From NCBI GenBank assembly GCA_021156175.1, contig JAJNBL010000007.1:41016-105015 (forward strand): DNA of 64,000 nt, written 5' to 3'. A program made the position numbers and the translations under genes. Below are positions 53,184 through 63,769 of this stretch, one piece after another. The stretch comes from Rickettsiales bacterium (GTDB taxonomy: Bacteria; Pseudomonadota; Alphaproteobacteria; Rickettsiales; JAJNBL01). Each line of letters begins with the position of its first letter. Positions within the stretch are counted from its first letter, which is position 1. A model generated the notes under the pieces. That model had not been told where the DNA came from. It made no database searches and was given only the letters and a program-made list of their open reading frames with translations.

Positions 53184-54700
53184 TGCTATTTACTCTCGCG
53201 CCTCAGACGATACTTTTTGCGGTGCTCAGCCTGCCCTTGCTCGGTGCGTTATTTATCGGCATTGCAGGAAGCATGCCCCGCGTGCGCGATGCTTATACTT
53301 TGCTCATGTCCTCGCTCACTTTTATCGCGGTGCTGGATCTATTTAGGGTCTTTGGCGAAAGCGGTGTGAGCCCGCGCGTGGTGCTGTATGAGATCGTTCC
53401 CGGAGTGGATTTGGCATTCCAGCCGGAGCCGCTTGGGATGGTGTTCGCGCTGCTGGCAAGCTTCTTATGGGCTGTGACAAATCTCTACGCGATTGGTTAT
53501 ATGCGTGCCAATCACGAGCAACATCCAACGCGCTTCTTTCTCTTTTTTGCGCTTGCCATTGCCTTTACGTTGGGCATCGCTTTTGCCGCGAATTTATTTA
53601 CCCTTTTTGTGTTTTATGAAGTCCTCACAGTAAGCACCTATGTGCTGGTCGCACATCATCAAACAGAAGAAGCCAAGGATGGGGCGCGGACCTATGTTGC
53701 GCTCCTGATGGGAACGTCGCTCTGCTTCTTGCTTCCGGCGATCATCTGGACATGGTACGCCACCGGGCGAACCGATTTCGTACCTGGCGGGATACTCCAA
53801 GGGAATGTAAGCGGCGTTATGCTCGGAGCCTTGTTGCTCCTTTATATGTACGGGATCGGCAAAGCGGCGCTCATGCCGTTCCACCGCTGGCTTCCTGCGG
53901 CGATGGTAGCGCCTACGCCGGTCAGTGCCTTGCTACATGCCGTTGCCGTAGTGACGGCCGGTGTGTTTACGATCGTGAAAGTTATCATTTATATTTTCGG
54001 CGTGGATTATCTACATGAACAGATCGCAATAGAATGGATGGCGGGCGGATGGTTGGTTTATCTTGCAGGCGTGACTGTCGTGCTGGCCTCTGTAGTCGCA
54101 CTGAAAGAAGATCACTTGAAAAAACGTCTGGCCTATTCCACGATAAGCCAACTCTCTTATGTTATTATGGCGGTTGCTATATTCACACCGAAAGCCGTGG
54201 TAGCCGCGGTACTGCAAATCGCAGCGCATGCGGTTGCTAAGATCACACTCTTCTTAGCAGCAGGTTCAATTTATACGACCTCCCACAAGAAATACGTGAG
54301 CGAACTCGATGGCATTGGCAAGCGTATGCCCTGGACCATGGGAGCTTTCACGATAGCTGCGCTCTCGATGATCGGACTCCCACCGATGGTTGGTTTCATC
54401 AGCAAATGGTATATCGTCAACAGCGCGCTCGACGAGAAAATTTGGATTATCGTGCTGGTGATTATCCTCAGCACCATGCTTAATGCGATGTATTTTCTTC
54501 CCGTGATTTACCGTGCGTTTTTTGTAAAAGAAAAAGGGGAGAAGCTATCACGTCGTAAACCCCAAGGAGAAGCGCCACTGACGATGGTTTTTGCGTTAAT
54601 GATGACGGCGATTCTTACCGTGTATTTATTCCTAGAGCCGGATGTGGTCTTGCATCTTGCCTACCAATTACTTGAATATGGCTGGGTGCGAAATGGTTAA
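53177..54700 (+). CDS. NuoM/MrpD-like antiporter subunit, second copy
   Basis: A 507-residue subunit with about 14 helices. The helix-5 Glu is in FVFYEVLTVSTYVLVAHHQ, and the segment GIGKAALMPFHRWLPAAMVA carries the conserved Lys and His. ALKEDHLKKRLAYSTISQLS and GFISKWYIVNSA follow. Overlaps the preceding gene by 7 bases. Paralogue, not a fragment, of the gene at 51705. Confidence 0.94.
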   Translation: MVMLFTLAPQTILFAVLSLPLLGALFIGIAGSMPRVRDAYTLLMSSLTFIAVLDLFRVFGESGVSPRVVLYEIVPGVDLAFQPEPLGMVFALLASFLWAVTNLYAIGYMRANHEQHPTRFFLFFALAIAFTLGIAFAANLFTLFVFYEVLTVSTYVLVAHHQTEEAKDGARTYVALLMGTSLCFLLPAIIWTWYATGRTDFVPGGILQGNVSGVMLGALLLLYMYGIGKAALMPFHRWLPAAMVAPTPVSALLHAVAVVTAGVFTIVKVIIYIFGVDYLHEQIAIEWMAGGWLVYLAGVTVVLASVVALKEDHLKKRLAYSTISQLSYVIMAVAIFTPKAVVAAVLQIAAHAVAKITLFLAAGSIYTTSHKKYVSELDGIGKRMPWTMGAFTIAALSMIGLPPMVGFISKWYIVNSALDEKIWIIVLVIILSTMLNAMYFLPVIYRAFFVKEKGEKLSRRKPQGEAPLTMVFALMMTAILTVYLFLEPDVVLHLAYQLLEYGWVRNG

Positions 54701-54713
54701 AGGGAAGAGGCAT

Positions 54714-54965
54714 ATGGAATCGCATCAATGGATGAAGATGGAGCAATGGATTGCCCGCGCCTGGATGGGGTTTATGGTGCTCTTGTTCGTGACACTTGGT
54801 GCTGAAATGATTGTCGATTCCCATCCGATTTTTGGGCCAGAGAAATTACCCTTCTTCCATGCGTGGTTTGGCTTTGTGGCATGCTCCATCATGGTGGTGC
54901 TATCCAAAGTGCTCGCCATTTTTCTCAAACGTCCCGAAGAGTATTATGAGGAGGAAGAGAAATGA
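54714..54965 (+). CDS. Small two-helix membrane protein in the antiporter operon
   Basis: About 83 residues from the ATG at 54714, preceded by GGGAAGAGG; in-frame ATG at 54693 would add seven. Two membrane helices (AWMGFMVLLFVTLGAEMI and WFGFVACSIMVVLSKVLA) and an acidic end EEYYEEEEK. I do not recognise it as a named Mrp subunit. Its end overlaps the next gene by 4 bases, so it belongs to the operon. Confidence 0.8.
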   Translation: MESHQWMKMEQWIARAWMGFMVLLFVTLGAEMIVDSHPIFGPEKLPFFHAWFGFVACSIMVVLSKVLAIFLKRPEEYYEEEEK

Positions 54966-56755
54966 TCGAGCTGCTGATCAATATTGGTTTTACGCCGGCC
55001 TGGATCCTATTCCTCGGAGCCGCCATCCTGCCGTTGTTGCCTGGCTATGCGCGGCATGCAATCGCATTGACGACTCCGCTACTTGCACTCTATTATATCT
55101 GGCAATTGCCAATGAATGGCGAAGCCCTGCAAGGGCTGGGTGCGATAAAAATGCACATTGCGGGCTTTGATATTGAACCGCTTGCCGTCCATCCCTATAG
55201 CCATATTTTCGGCACAGCCTTTTGCTTGGCAGCTTTTATAGGTGTGGTGTTTGCGCTTAACCGGCTGAACGCGCTGGAGATTGTTGCTGCCCTGTTTTAT
55301 GCAGGCGGTGCGATTGGGGTCGTCTTTGCAGGCGACTTAATGGCGCTCTTCCTCTTTTGGGAGATCATGGCGATTGCCTCCACGCTTATCATTTGGAGCA
55401 GCCCTTGCGCAGGTGCCCCAAAAGCCGGGATGCGTTATGCCTTGATGCATTGTGTCGGCGGCGTGTTTTTGCTCGCAGGTATTGCCGCGCACGTGTCCGC
55501 TGGCAATGGATTTGCCCTCACACCGCAATTAGTGCTGATCAGTGATATTGTCGCGTTGTTTGATGGCGTGTCCGACCTCTCTTCATTCCCGATGGCCTCT
55601 GTCGCGCCATGGCTGATGTTAATAGGAATTCTGGTGAATACGGCAGCCCCCCCATTCTCTGCGTGGCTTTCGGATGCGTACCCCGAATCTTCCGTGACGG
55701 GCATGGTATTCCTCTCCGCATTTACGACCAAAGCGGCAGTATTTGTATTGCTACTCTTATATCCTGGAAATCCAGTGCTTGTGTATCTGGGGCTCTTCAT
55801 GGTGTTTTACGGGATTATTTACGCGCTTCTCGAAAACGACATGCGGCGACTTCTGGCCTATAGCATTATCAACCAGGTCGGCTTCATGGTGACTGGTATT
55901 GGGATGGGTACGCAACTCTCACTTAGCGGTGCCGCGGCGCATGCGTTTTGTTGCGTTATTTATCAAGCGCTATTGCTAATGTCTGCTGGATCCGTGATAG
56001 ATAAAACGGGCAAACGCCGGCTTTCTGAATTAGGTGGTTTGTATCAAACGATGCCAGTCACGATGCTATGTGCTATCGTTGGGGCAATTACTATTTCGGC
56101 TTTCCCTTTCACCTCCGGTTTTATCAGCAAATCCATGATTTCCGATGCAGCGCATGTCCCCTCGCGCGAGATGGTGTGGTATCTGCTGGTGGCGGCATCG
56201 GCGGGAGTATTCCTCCATGCGGGAATTAAATTTCCGTGGTTTGTGTTCTTTCACCGTGATTCAGGATTACGTCCAAACGATCCACCGTGGAATATGCAAC
56301 TCGCGATGCTTGTGTTTGCGATGATGTGCTTGATTCCGGGGATATTCCCACAAACGGTTTATTTCATGTTACCAGGCACGATAAACTACGACGCCTATGC
56401 TGGTGGCCATGTGGTTGCGCAAATGCAGTTGCTCGCATTCTCAGGGCTCGCATTTTTCATGATGCTGCCTACATTACGGCGCACCCGCACCATCAGCCTG
56501 GATTTTGATTGGTTCTACCGCAAGCCAATCGCTTATATGCTTTTGCTGATCGATCGTTTTGCCTTCTTCCTAAAAGCCTTGGTAGGGCAGGGGGTGAGGC
56601 TCGCTTTTGGAGAGATAGTCAAAGGATTGACCCACACCCATAGGTCCAAAGGCTTTATGGCGCGCTATTGGCCTATTGGCGTTACGGTGACATGGACGAC
56701 GTTGATCGTTGGTCTGTCGTTACTCGCATATTTCTTGGCACAAAAATCCCTATAA
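54962..56755 (+). CDS. NuoM/NuoN-like antiporter subunit, third copy
   Basis: A 597-residue, long NuoL/M/N-like subunit. The helix-5 Glu is in LFLFWEIMAIASTLIIWSSP, and the TKAAVFVLLLLYPG region carries the conserved Lys. NDMRRLLAYSIINQVGFMVT and GFISKSMISDAA are typical. The extra C-terminal 100 residues hold a further helix (TWTTLIVGLSLLAYFLA) reached through a basic stretch. Last gene of the operon; a terminator hairpin follows. Confidence 0.93.
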   Translation: MIELLINIGFTPAWILFLGAAILPLLPGYARHAIALTTPLLALYYIWQLPMNGEALQGLGAIKMHIAGFDIEPLAVHPYSHIFGTAFCLAAFIGVVFALNRLNALEIVAALFYAGGAIGVVFAGDLMALFLFWEIMAIASTLIIWSSPCAGAPKAGMRYALMHCVGGVFLLAGIAAHVSAGNGFALTPQLVLISDIVALFDGVSDLSSFPMASVAPWLMLIGILVNTAAPPFSAWLSDAYPESSVTGMVFLSAFTTKAAVFVLLLLYPGNPVLVYLGLFMVFYGIIYALLENDMRRLLAYSIINQVGFMVTGIGMGTQLSLSGAAAHAFCCVIYQALLLMSAGSVIDKTGKRRLSELGGLYQTMPVTMLCAIVGAITISAFPFTSGFISKSMISDAAHVPSREMVWYLLVAASAGVFLHAGIKFPWFVFFHRDSGLRPNDPPWNMQLAMLVFAMMCLIPGIFPQTVYFMLPGTINYDAYAGGHVVAQMQLLAFSGLAFFMMLPTLRRTRTISLDFDWFYRKPIAYMLLLIDRFAFFLKALVGQGVRLAFGEIVKGLTHTHRSKGFMARYWPIGVTVTWTTLIVGLSLLAYFLAQKSL

Positions 56756-56766
56756 ACCGTTGTGTT

Positions 56767-56800
56767 AAGCCGCCCCTTGCGCTATGATTCAGGCGGTTTT
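56767..56800 (+). terminator. Terminator-like hairpin after the antiporter operon
   Basis: Stem AAGCCGCC/GGCGGTTT with one G-U pair and a long loop of about 16 bases, followed by a short T-run. Confidence 0.6.
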
Positions 56801-56819
56801 GATTCTATAGTCGTTTGAA

Positions 56820-56940
56820 TTTAGAATTCCCCATCTAGCGAAAATGTCGTTTTGCGAGCACCGCAGCGGAATGTACTTCAAACGTACATGAGCAGCGGAG
56901 CGCAGTATAAAGGGCATTTGCAGCTATGAGGAATTCTAAA
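56820..56940. repeat. Dispersed repeat family R2, copy 3
   Basis: Inverted repeat with arms TTTAGAATTCC / GGAATTCTAAA. The centre reads GCACCGCAGCGGAATGTACT, then TTCAAACGTACATGAGCAGC, close to the core of the other R2 copies. It sits between the antiporter operon and ridA. Confidence 0.8.
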
Positions 56941-56975
56941 CTGAAATGACAATATTTAAACACATGGAGTTTCCT

Positions 56976-57476
56976 ATGAGCGCATCCCCTTCATTAGTAT
57001 CTGCAAATTCACCAGAAAAGAACCTTACCGCGCTGGGCATTACCTTGCCAGTGGTGAGCAAACCCGCTGCAAACTATGTTCCTTACGTGATTGCTGGCAA
57101 CCAAGTGATTATCTCCGGCCAGCTTCCGTTCTTGGATGGAAAAATTGCCGATGAACATAAAGGCCGTTTGGGCGAAGGTGTGTCGATCGAACAGGCTCAA
57201 AAAACAGCCCAAGTTTGCGGACTCAATATCCTTGGGCATTTAAAAGCAGCGTGCGATGGGGATCTGTCGAAAGTATCACGTTGCCTGCGCTTGGGTGTAT
57301 TCGTAAGCTCGGCTCCTGACTTCACCCAGCAACCTACCGTTGCTAATGGGGTCTCGGATTTGATGGCGAATGTGTTTGGAGAACAAGGTCAACATGCGCG
57401 CGCAGCGGTCGGAGTAAACCAACTTCCTTTCGGTGCTGCCGTAGAAGTGGAAGCATTGTTCGAATTAAAAGCATAG
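56976..57476 (+). CDS. RidA (YjgF/YER057c/UK114) family protein
   Basis: About 166 residues from the ATG at 56976, which follows a TGGAG site. Family core: YVIAGNQVIISGQLPFLDGK, CGLNILGHLKAACDGDLSKV, and HARAAVGVNQLPFGAAVEVE with the conserved Arg. About 30 residues longer than E. coli RidA and closer to the longer Rid subfamily, whose deaminase activity on imines is not certain. Own terminator shared with the HU gene. Confidence 0.92.
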   Translation: MSASPSLVSANSPEKNLTALGITLPVVSKPAANYVPYVIAGNQVIISGQLPFLDGKIADEHKGRLGEGVSIEQAQKTAQVCGLNILGHLKAACDGDLSKVSRCLRLGVFVSSAPDFTQQPTVANGVSDLMANVFGEQGQHARAAVGVNQLPFGAAVEVEALFELKA

Positions 57477-57494
57477 TCTGCAATATATATAGAA

Positions 57495-57528
57495 TAAAAA
57501 AAGGGCCTGCAGATGCGGGCCCTTTTTT
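57495..57528. terminator. Bidirectional terminator between ridA and hup
   Basis: Stem AAGGGCCTGC / GCGGGCCCTT with one mismatch, flanked by A-runs and T-runs on both sides. Serves two convergent genes. Confidence 0.93.
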
Positions 57529-57551
57529 ATGTCTTCTAAGAACTGAGAATA

Positions 57552-57824
57552 CTAGTTTACAGTCTCTTTCAAGGCCTTACCTGGCGTAAACTTAGGACGG
57601 TTTGCCGCAGGGATTTTAATCGGAGCACCGGTACGAGGATTACGTCCCGTAAATGGCTGTCTTTTGGTTACCGTAAAGGTCCCAAACCCTACCAAGCGCA
57701 CTTCATCCCCTTTTTTGAGAGATTTAGAAATCGTTTCAAATACTGCATTCACAGAAGCCTCGGCTGAAGCTTTTGTTTGACCCGATTTTGCAGCAACGGC
57801 TGCGATCAATTCATTTTTGTTCAC
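57552..57824 (-). CDS. hup: DNA-binding protein HU
   Basis: A 90-residue HU from a GTG at 57824, with a TGAGG site 8 bases upstream; an upstream extension of ten residues is unlikely. MNKNELIAAVAAKSGQTKAS, GFGTFTVTKRQPFTGRNPRTG and PKFTPGKALKE are all conserved. Nucleoid-associated protein. Confidence 0.96.
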   Translation of the reverse strand: MNKNELIAAVAAKSGQTKASAEASVNAVFETISKSLKKGDEVRLVGFGTFTVTKRQPFTGRNPRTGAPIKIPAANRPKFTPGKALKETVN

Positions 57825-58004
57825 CGTAAACCTCAAATTGAAATTACTATCCACTCACGCTTCCGTGAGTTTAAAATCACATTAGGAAAGGCTGCGTAAC
57901 AAATCAAGCAAAGAATTGCGTAAAAGGCAAAAACATTGCGTGTTGTAAAGATTTTTAACACAACCTATGTTAGAGATAGCAGATTTTTTGAATAACGCAA
58001 GTGT

Positions 58005-58478
58005 CTAGAAGCCTGGCACATTAAAATCGAGTTTAAACTCGATACCAGCTTTCACATCATGTCCGCGCGTGACGGAAAAAGAGAAATCCGTACGTTTGCC
58101 TACGCCCGAGAAAATCGGTGCGCTGGCTTTATACTCAGATCGTTCTTTCGTAAGTTGAATTAAATATGGCTTATCGGTGGGATCTTGGGGATCAGTAATC
58201 ATAAGATGACCAAGTTCCCGTTTATCTTTTTGCACGTATAAGGTGGGAACCAAATTCTCTTGGCTCTTATACAGGCCATTAATCTCGTAACGTTTTTCTT
58301 GTGGAACGTACCCCACACGGGAGCAGGCGGAGCATAACAAAATCCCTGCGGCTGCAAGCATTGTGGCCAATGCTGCGCGATTCAGGATAGATCTGTTATT
58401 CTTATATCCCGCCGCAATGGCGGCAACGTGCTCGTCTTTAGAAAGAGAGCAGGTTTCGGGATATTTACCCTCTACCAT
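58005..58478 (-). CDS. Membrane-anchored envelope protein of unknown function
   Basis: A 157-residue protein. About 38 polar residues precede a hydrophobic segment (ALATMLAAAGILLCSACS). A Cys near its end resembles a weak lipobox (CSAC), but the long leader is unusual. The rest looks like a beta-rich domain (TDFSFSVTRGHDVKAGIEF). The upstream ATG has a GGAGGAA site, so the long start is probable. No family recognised. Confidence 0.65.
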   Translation of the reverse strand: MVEGKYPETCSLSKDEHVAAIAAGYKNNRSILNRAALATMLAAAGILLCSACSRVGYVPQEKRYEINGLYKSQENLVPTLYVQKDKRELGHLMITDPQDPTDKPYLIQLTKERSEYKASAPIFSGVGKRTDFSFSVTRGHDVKAGIEFKLDFNVPGF

Positions 58479-58718
58479 AATTCCTCCTTAAATTCATTCC
58501 GGAATAGACTAAGATGCTGTATTGCAACATTTTTCTAAATCCAGAAACCTTCTCACACCCTTTAAAACTAGTATACCATAAAAAAAGAGAAATTTGTGTA
58601 AAATCTTAATAAAAACGTTATAAAACGCCCCAAAATCAACATAGAAGAAGAGATTAAACAAAAGATTAATTGAATAGAGGGAAGGGAATGCTACTGGAAG
58701 TAGGAATAAGGAGGGATT

Positions 58719-59153
58719 CTAGGACTCGGAAGCTTCGCGTTTCTGGAGGTAATTCTTCCCCCCAATTTCGTCAAGTTCATCCTGCTCTCGTTTGGCGAGG
58801 CGTTTCTCTTCTTCGTCAAGTGCGCGCTCATGCATAATTTCATAGGTCTTCGTCTCCTGGAAGGCCTCCCGAATGGCTTCCGCGAGCGTTTCGATAGCTT
58901 TATCGCATTCTGCGATGTGCAGAACAATTTCCTGCTGGCGGAGATGGTTGCGGTGGGCGTAAGCGCCAAAGGTATACTGGAGATCCGGCGATGTTTCCGC
59001 CAACCGCCGCTCATTCTCAAGTTCCTCTTGCAGCTTTGTACGCTGTGCGACGAATGCCTCCCGCTTACCCTGAAGCACTGCCATAGCCTGGCGCTTCTGG
59101 TCAAGTAACCGGCGGTGGAGTTTCACAAGACTTTTTAAGGTGCGGGTGGACAT
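58719..59153 (-). CDS. fliJ: FliJ-like flagellar export chaperone (coiled coil)
   Basis: About 144 residues from the ATG at 59153, which has a GGAG site 5 bases upstream. The protein is a long coiled coil (LVKLHRRLLDQKRQAMAVLQ onwards) with a charged C-terminus. Size, helical character and position downstream of fliI on the same strand fit FliJ, whose sequence is poorly conserved. An LRR gene on the opposite strand separates the two. Without the context it would be only a coiled-coil protein. Confidence 0.68.
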   Translation of the reverse strand: MSTRTLKSLVKLHRRLLDQKRQAMAVLQGKREAFVAQRTKLQEELENERRLAETSPDLQYTFGAYAHRNHLRQQEIVLHIAECDKAIETLAEAIREAFQETKTYEIMHERALDEEEKRLAKREQDELDEIGGKNYLQKREASES

Positions 59154-59263
59154 GGACTCCAATATAATATCCTTTTGTGTGATTATCTATTTAAACTAAT
59201 AGAGATTTAATAGGTATGATGTTGCTATATCAAAAATGGATATAATAACTTTAGGAGATAGAT

Positions 59264-59872
59264 ATGAAAAACGAACAAGGAAAGACATATACAACAGTCG
59301 CAGAAGTAAGAGAGGCTGTAAAGGATCGCGGGGAGTTAGCCGTAACCTTAGATTATACGAGCTATCAGGCGGAGTTCGGGAGTCAAGGTCGCGCGCTTAT
59401 AGAAACCGAGAAAGGAAATATAGCGGAGCTTGGGAAATTTTTAGAAACTAGCCCTCCACTCCAACATCTTATCATTAAACCTGGTAAATTCAGTCGTATA
59501 TTTGCATACCATTTGGCGGATGCGCTTAAGGAAAACAAAACGCTTGAAACTTTACATGTTGCACCGCCGTATGCAGAAGGACAGCCTGGATTTAATTATT
59601 CGATTACAGATGATGAGGCCAAAGGTCTCGCGGAGGCTCTAACGGAAAATAAAGCGCTTACCAAAATCCGTTTTTATGGAGAAAACAGAATTAGCATCTT
59701 GGGCGCTGAAGCTTTAGTGAAGGCGGTAAAAGACAACTCTGGTCTTCAAGAAGCAAAATTTTTCTCTGGGTTTTCATCCGTGACAGGCGCAGATTCGGAA
59801 ATGATAATGTTAAATTATCAACTTAGTAAGATGTTGGCGGAGAGAAGCGGTGTACAAGCTAGAGCCCATTAG
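59264..59872 (+). CDS. Leucine-rich-repeat protein inside the fliI-fliJ interval
   Basis: A 202-residue protein. Residues about 60-165 hold RNI-type LRR units: LQHLIIKPGKFSRIFAYHLA, LETLHVAP, DDEAKGLAEALTENKALTKI, SILGAEALVKAVKDNSGLQE. No signal peptide, membrane helix or F-box-like motif. A TTAGGAGA site precedes the ATG. It is opposite in strand to fliI and fliJ and ends 2 bases from the fliI stop, which suggests a later insertion. Related in style to the LRR protein at 8076. Confidence 0.82.
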   Translation: MKNEQGKTYTTVAEVREAVKDRGELAVTLDYTSYQAEFGSQGRALIETEKGNIAELGKFLETSPPLQHLIIKPGKFSRIFAYHLADALKENKTLETLHVAPPYAEGQPGFNYSITDDEAKGLAEALTENKALTKIRFYGENRISILGAEALVKAVKDNSGLQEAKFFSGFSSVTGADSEMIMLNYQLSKMLAERSGVQARAH

Positions 59873-59873
59873 G

Positions 59874-61214
59874 CTACGTGTTGTTAATCTTCATCCCCAA
59901 AATCTCCGCCAACTGCTCATAGCCTGCTTCAAGCGTGCTTTGCTCTTTAGGATTTTGGGCGAGGAATTTTTCAAGCGCCGGATAATAGTTGATCGCTTCA
60001 TCCACCTTGGGATCAGCCCCTTTGCGGTACGCACCTAAGCGGATCATATCTTCCATATCGGAATAAATCGAAAGTAGTGCGCGTGCGCGCGTGACAATTG
60101 CATTTTCCTGATCCGTATTGCACATCGGCAGCATCCGCGAGATGCTCCGCAGCACATCAATGGCTGGGAAGCGGCCACGCTCCGCGATTTTCCGATCAAG
60201 CACGATATGCCCATCTAAAATACCGCGTACGGCATCAGAAATCGGCTCGTTATGATCATCCCCGTCGACCAGTACACTAAACAAACCGGTAATCGTACCT
60301 TTCTCGATACCAGGGCCTGCGCGTTCCAGAAGTTTCGGGAGTTCTGAAAACACGCTTGGCGTATAACCCTTGCTCGCCGGAGGTTCGCCTGCGGATAATC
60401 CAATCTCCCGCTGCGACATCGCAAACCGCGTAACGCTGTCCATCAGGCAAAGCACATTCATTCCTTGGTCGCGGAAATATTCTGAAATCGACAGCGTAAG
60501 ATACGCCGCCTGGCGTCGCATCAACGCCATCTCATCGGATGTTGCGACAATCACTACGGCTTGCTTTAATCCTTCCTCGCCCAAATAATCCTGGACGAAT
60601 TCCTGCACCTCGCGTCCGCGTTCGCCGATCAATCCAATCACTTTCACATCCGCATCACAATAACGCGTGAGCATCGAAATCAGAACCGATTTTCCTACGC
60701 CGGAACCGGCAAAAATTCCTAAGCGCTGGCCTTTGCAGCACGTGACAAAATTATTGAGCGCACGCACGCCCAAATCAATCTTTCCATGCACACGTTGCCG
60801 CGCACCTGCAAGCGGTGGAGTGTTTTTATAAGGATACAAAATTTTTCCTTGGGGAAGGGGACCTTTGCCATCAATTGGATCTCCCATCGCATTGATAATC
60901 CGCCCGCGCCATTCGTCATTCGGATACACACCGGATTGCAGACTGTTACTCACAATCGCTTTGCAACCGGTTCCCACCCCTTCGAGCGCATCAAACGCCA
61001 TGAGCAGTGAAGTATCACCGCGCACGCCAACGACTTCACAGACTACCTTCCGCCCTTGGCGATTAATGATAGTACAATGTGATCCGATACTCACCAGATG
61101 ATGAACACCGGTGCATTCAATTAAAAGCCCTTTGACGGCAGTCACGGTGCCCATAACTTCATAATCCGGAATAAGCCGGATATTCGATGTCATGCCTTGA
61201 ATAAGACCGTCCAT
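59874..61214 (-). CDS. fliI: Flagellum-specific ATPase FliI
   Basis: A 446-residue ATPase of the flagellar type III export apparatus. Walker A AGSGVGKS (residues 169-176), Walker B-type [16 protein letters not shown], and [18 protein letters not shown] are family-typical. Length is normal. It powers export with FliJ, which lies downstream. Its presence means the organism likely builds a flagellum. Other flagellar genes are not in the window. Confidence 0.95.
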   Translation of the reverse strand: MDGLIQGMTSNIRLIPDYEVMGTVTAVKGLLIECTGVHHLVSIGSHCTIINRQGRKVVCEVVGVRGDTSLLMAFDALEGVGTGCKAIVSNSLQSGVYPNDEWRGRIINAMGDPIDGKGPLPQGKILYPYKNTPPLAGARQRVHGKIDLGVRALNNFVTCCKGQRLGIFAGSGVGKSVLISMLTRYCDADVKVIGLIGERGREVQEFVQDYLGEEGLKQAVVIVATSDEMALMRRQAAYLTLSISEYFRDQGMNVLCLMDSVTRFAMSQREIGLSAGEPPASKGYTPSVFSELPKLLERAGPGIEKGTITGLFSVLVDGDDHNEPISDAVRGILDGHIVLDRKIAERGRFPAIDVLRSISRMLPMCNTDQENAIVTRARALLSIYSDMEDMIRLGAYRKGADPKVDEAINYYPALEKFLAQNPKEQSTLEAGYEQLAEILGMKINNT

Positions 61215-62589
<1,375 letters not shown>

Positions 62590-62592
62590 TAA

Positions 62593-62664
62593 GCTTAAAA
62601 GTGCTTTTCGCTAAGCTGCGTTGGAAAAATCAACACTTAACGGCCAGCATAGTAGAAAAGTAAT
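62593..62664. repeat. Dispersed repeat family R2, short copy
   Basis: A 72-base version with GCTTTTCGCTAAGCTG and GGCCAGCATAGTAGAAAAG arms. It lacks the central GTAC-rich part found in the other three copies. Lies 4 bases after the mreB stop. Confidence 0.7.
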
Positions 62665-62666
62665 AA

Positions 62667-62690
62667 AAAAGGTGGGGATCCCCACCTTTT
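62667..62690 (+). terminator. Terminator-like hairpin between mreB and mreC
   Basis: Stem AAAAGGTGGGG/CCCCACCTTTT with a 2-3-base loop. The position means mreC may need its own promoter. Confidence 0.75.
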
Positions 62691-62732
62691 CGCTTTCTAG
62701 TAAGATAGAATAACGAGGGGTACGTTTCTGTC

Positions 62733-63569
62733 ATGCACCGTAATTTGGGTTACCGTTCCAAAACATCCACACTCGCATCATTAGCCGGAAAAGGAAAATT
62801 TCCTCGGCTTTCCTTCTTTTTATTCCTGGCGGCAGCAATAGCATTATTGATCGTAGGGCGTACGGAAGAAGGGTATATCGAGCTGTTACGCACCCGCATG
62901 ATCGATGCGACCGTTCCCATCATTGATGTCCTTTCTCGGCCTGTTGATGGCATACGCCAAATAAGCGCTTCGATCGAAGAGCTTGCGACCATCCGTAAAC
63001 AAAATAAAGTACTGCGCGCAGAAAACGAACGCCTGCGCCAGACGCTGATGCATAGTATTCAGATGGAATCCGAAAACACCCATCTTCGTAACTTGCTGAA
63101 TTTCATTAAAGAACCAAATCCTGATTTCATTACCGCACGGATCGTGGGTGATACCAGCAGTCCTTTCGCGCAATCCGCAATTTTAAGTGCAGGCTCTGAC
63201 CAGCGTGTGAGGAAAGGACAGGCGGTCGTGAACAACAAAGGATTGGTTGGACGTATCATCGAAGTGGGTGCACGCAGTTCGCGCGTACTGTTGGTAACAG
63301 ACATTAACTCTCGTATCCCAATCGTGACCAGCGAAACACGTGAGCGTGGCATTCTCGCAGGCAACAACGATGGATCACCCAAACTCCTTTACCTTTCAGA
63401 TAATAATAACGTGAAGGAAGGCGAAGTGGTACTCACTTCCGGCGATGGGGATGTATTCCCAGCCAATCAGCCCATCGGTAAAGTCATTGCCAAAGGGAAA
63501 GATGTGATTAGCGTCGAACCTTTTGTGGAATGGAACCGCATGGAGTTTGTGAGTGTGGTCGACTATTAA
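62733..63569 (+). CDS. mreC: Rod-shape-determining protein MreC
   Basis: A 278-residue protein with one N-terminal membrane helix (FFLFLAAAIALLIVG), a coiled coil (ELATIRKQNKVLRAENERLR) and the beta-barrel periplasmic domain with ARIVGDTSSPF and GLVGRIIEVGARSSRVLLVT. Follows mreB. The usual next gene mreD is not found in the 200 bases downstream. Confidence 0.95.
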   Translation: MHRNLGYRSKTSTLASLAGKGKFPRLSFFLFLAAAIALLIVGRTEEGYIELLRTRMIDATVPIIDVLSRPVDGIRQISASIEELATIRKQNKVLRAENERLRQTLMHSIQMESENTHLRNLLNFIKEPNPDFITARIVGDTSSPFAQSAILSAGSDQRVRKGQAVVNNKGLVGRIIEVGARSSRVLLVTDINSRIPIVTSETRERGILAGNNDGSPKLLYLSDNNNVKEGEVVLTSGDGDVFPANQPIGKVIAKGKDVISVEPFVEWNRMEFVSVVDY

Positions 63570-63769
63570 AGCTCCACCGGCCCCCTATCTTGGATGGGTT
63601 TGTTAAGAGCAATGATAGTACTACTCTAAGTTCCCATTCCGCCAAACACCCCTATTTTACAGGCATAGCGAGCATCGCTGGTGTATTTATTAATGTTTCT
63701 TTCATTATCTAGGCGTACCATTAATCGATGGGCGGTAGTTTTACCGCGTAATTATCATTGGTATCCATT

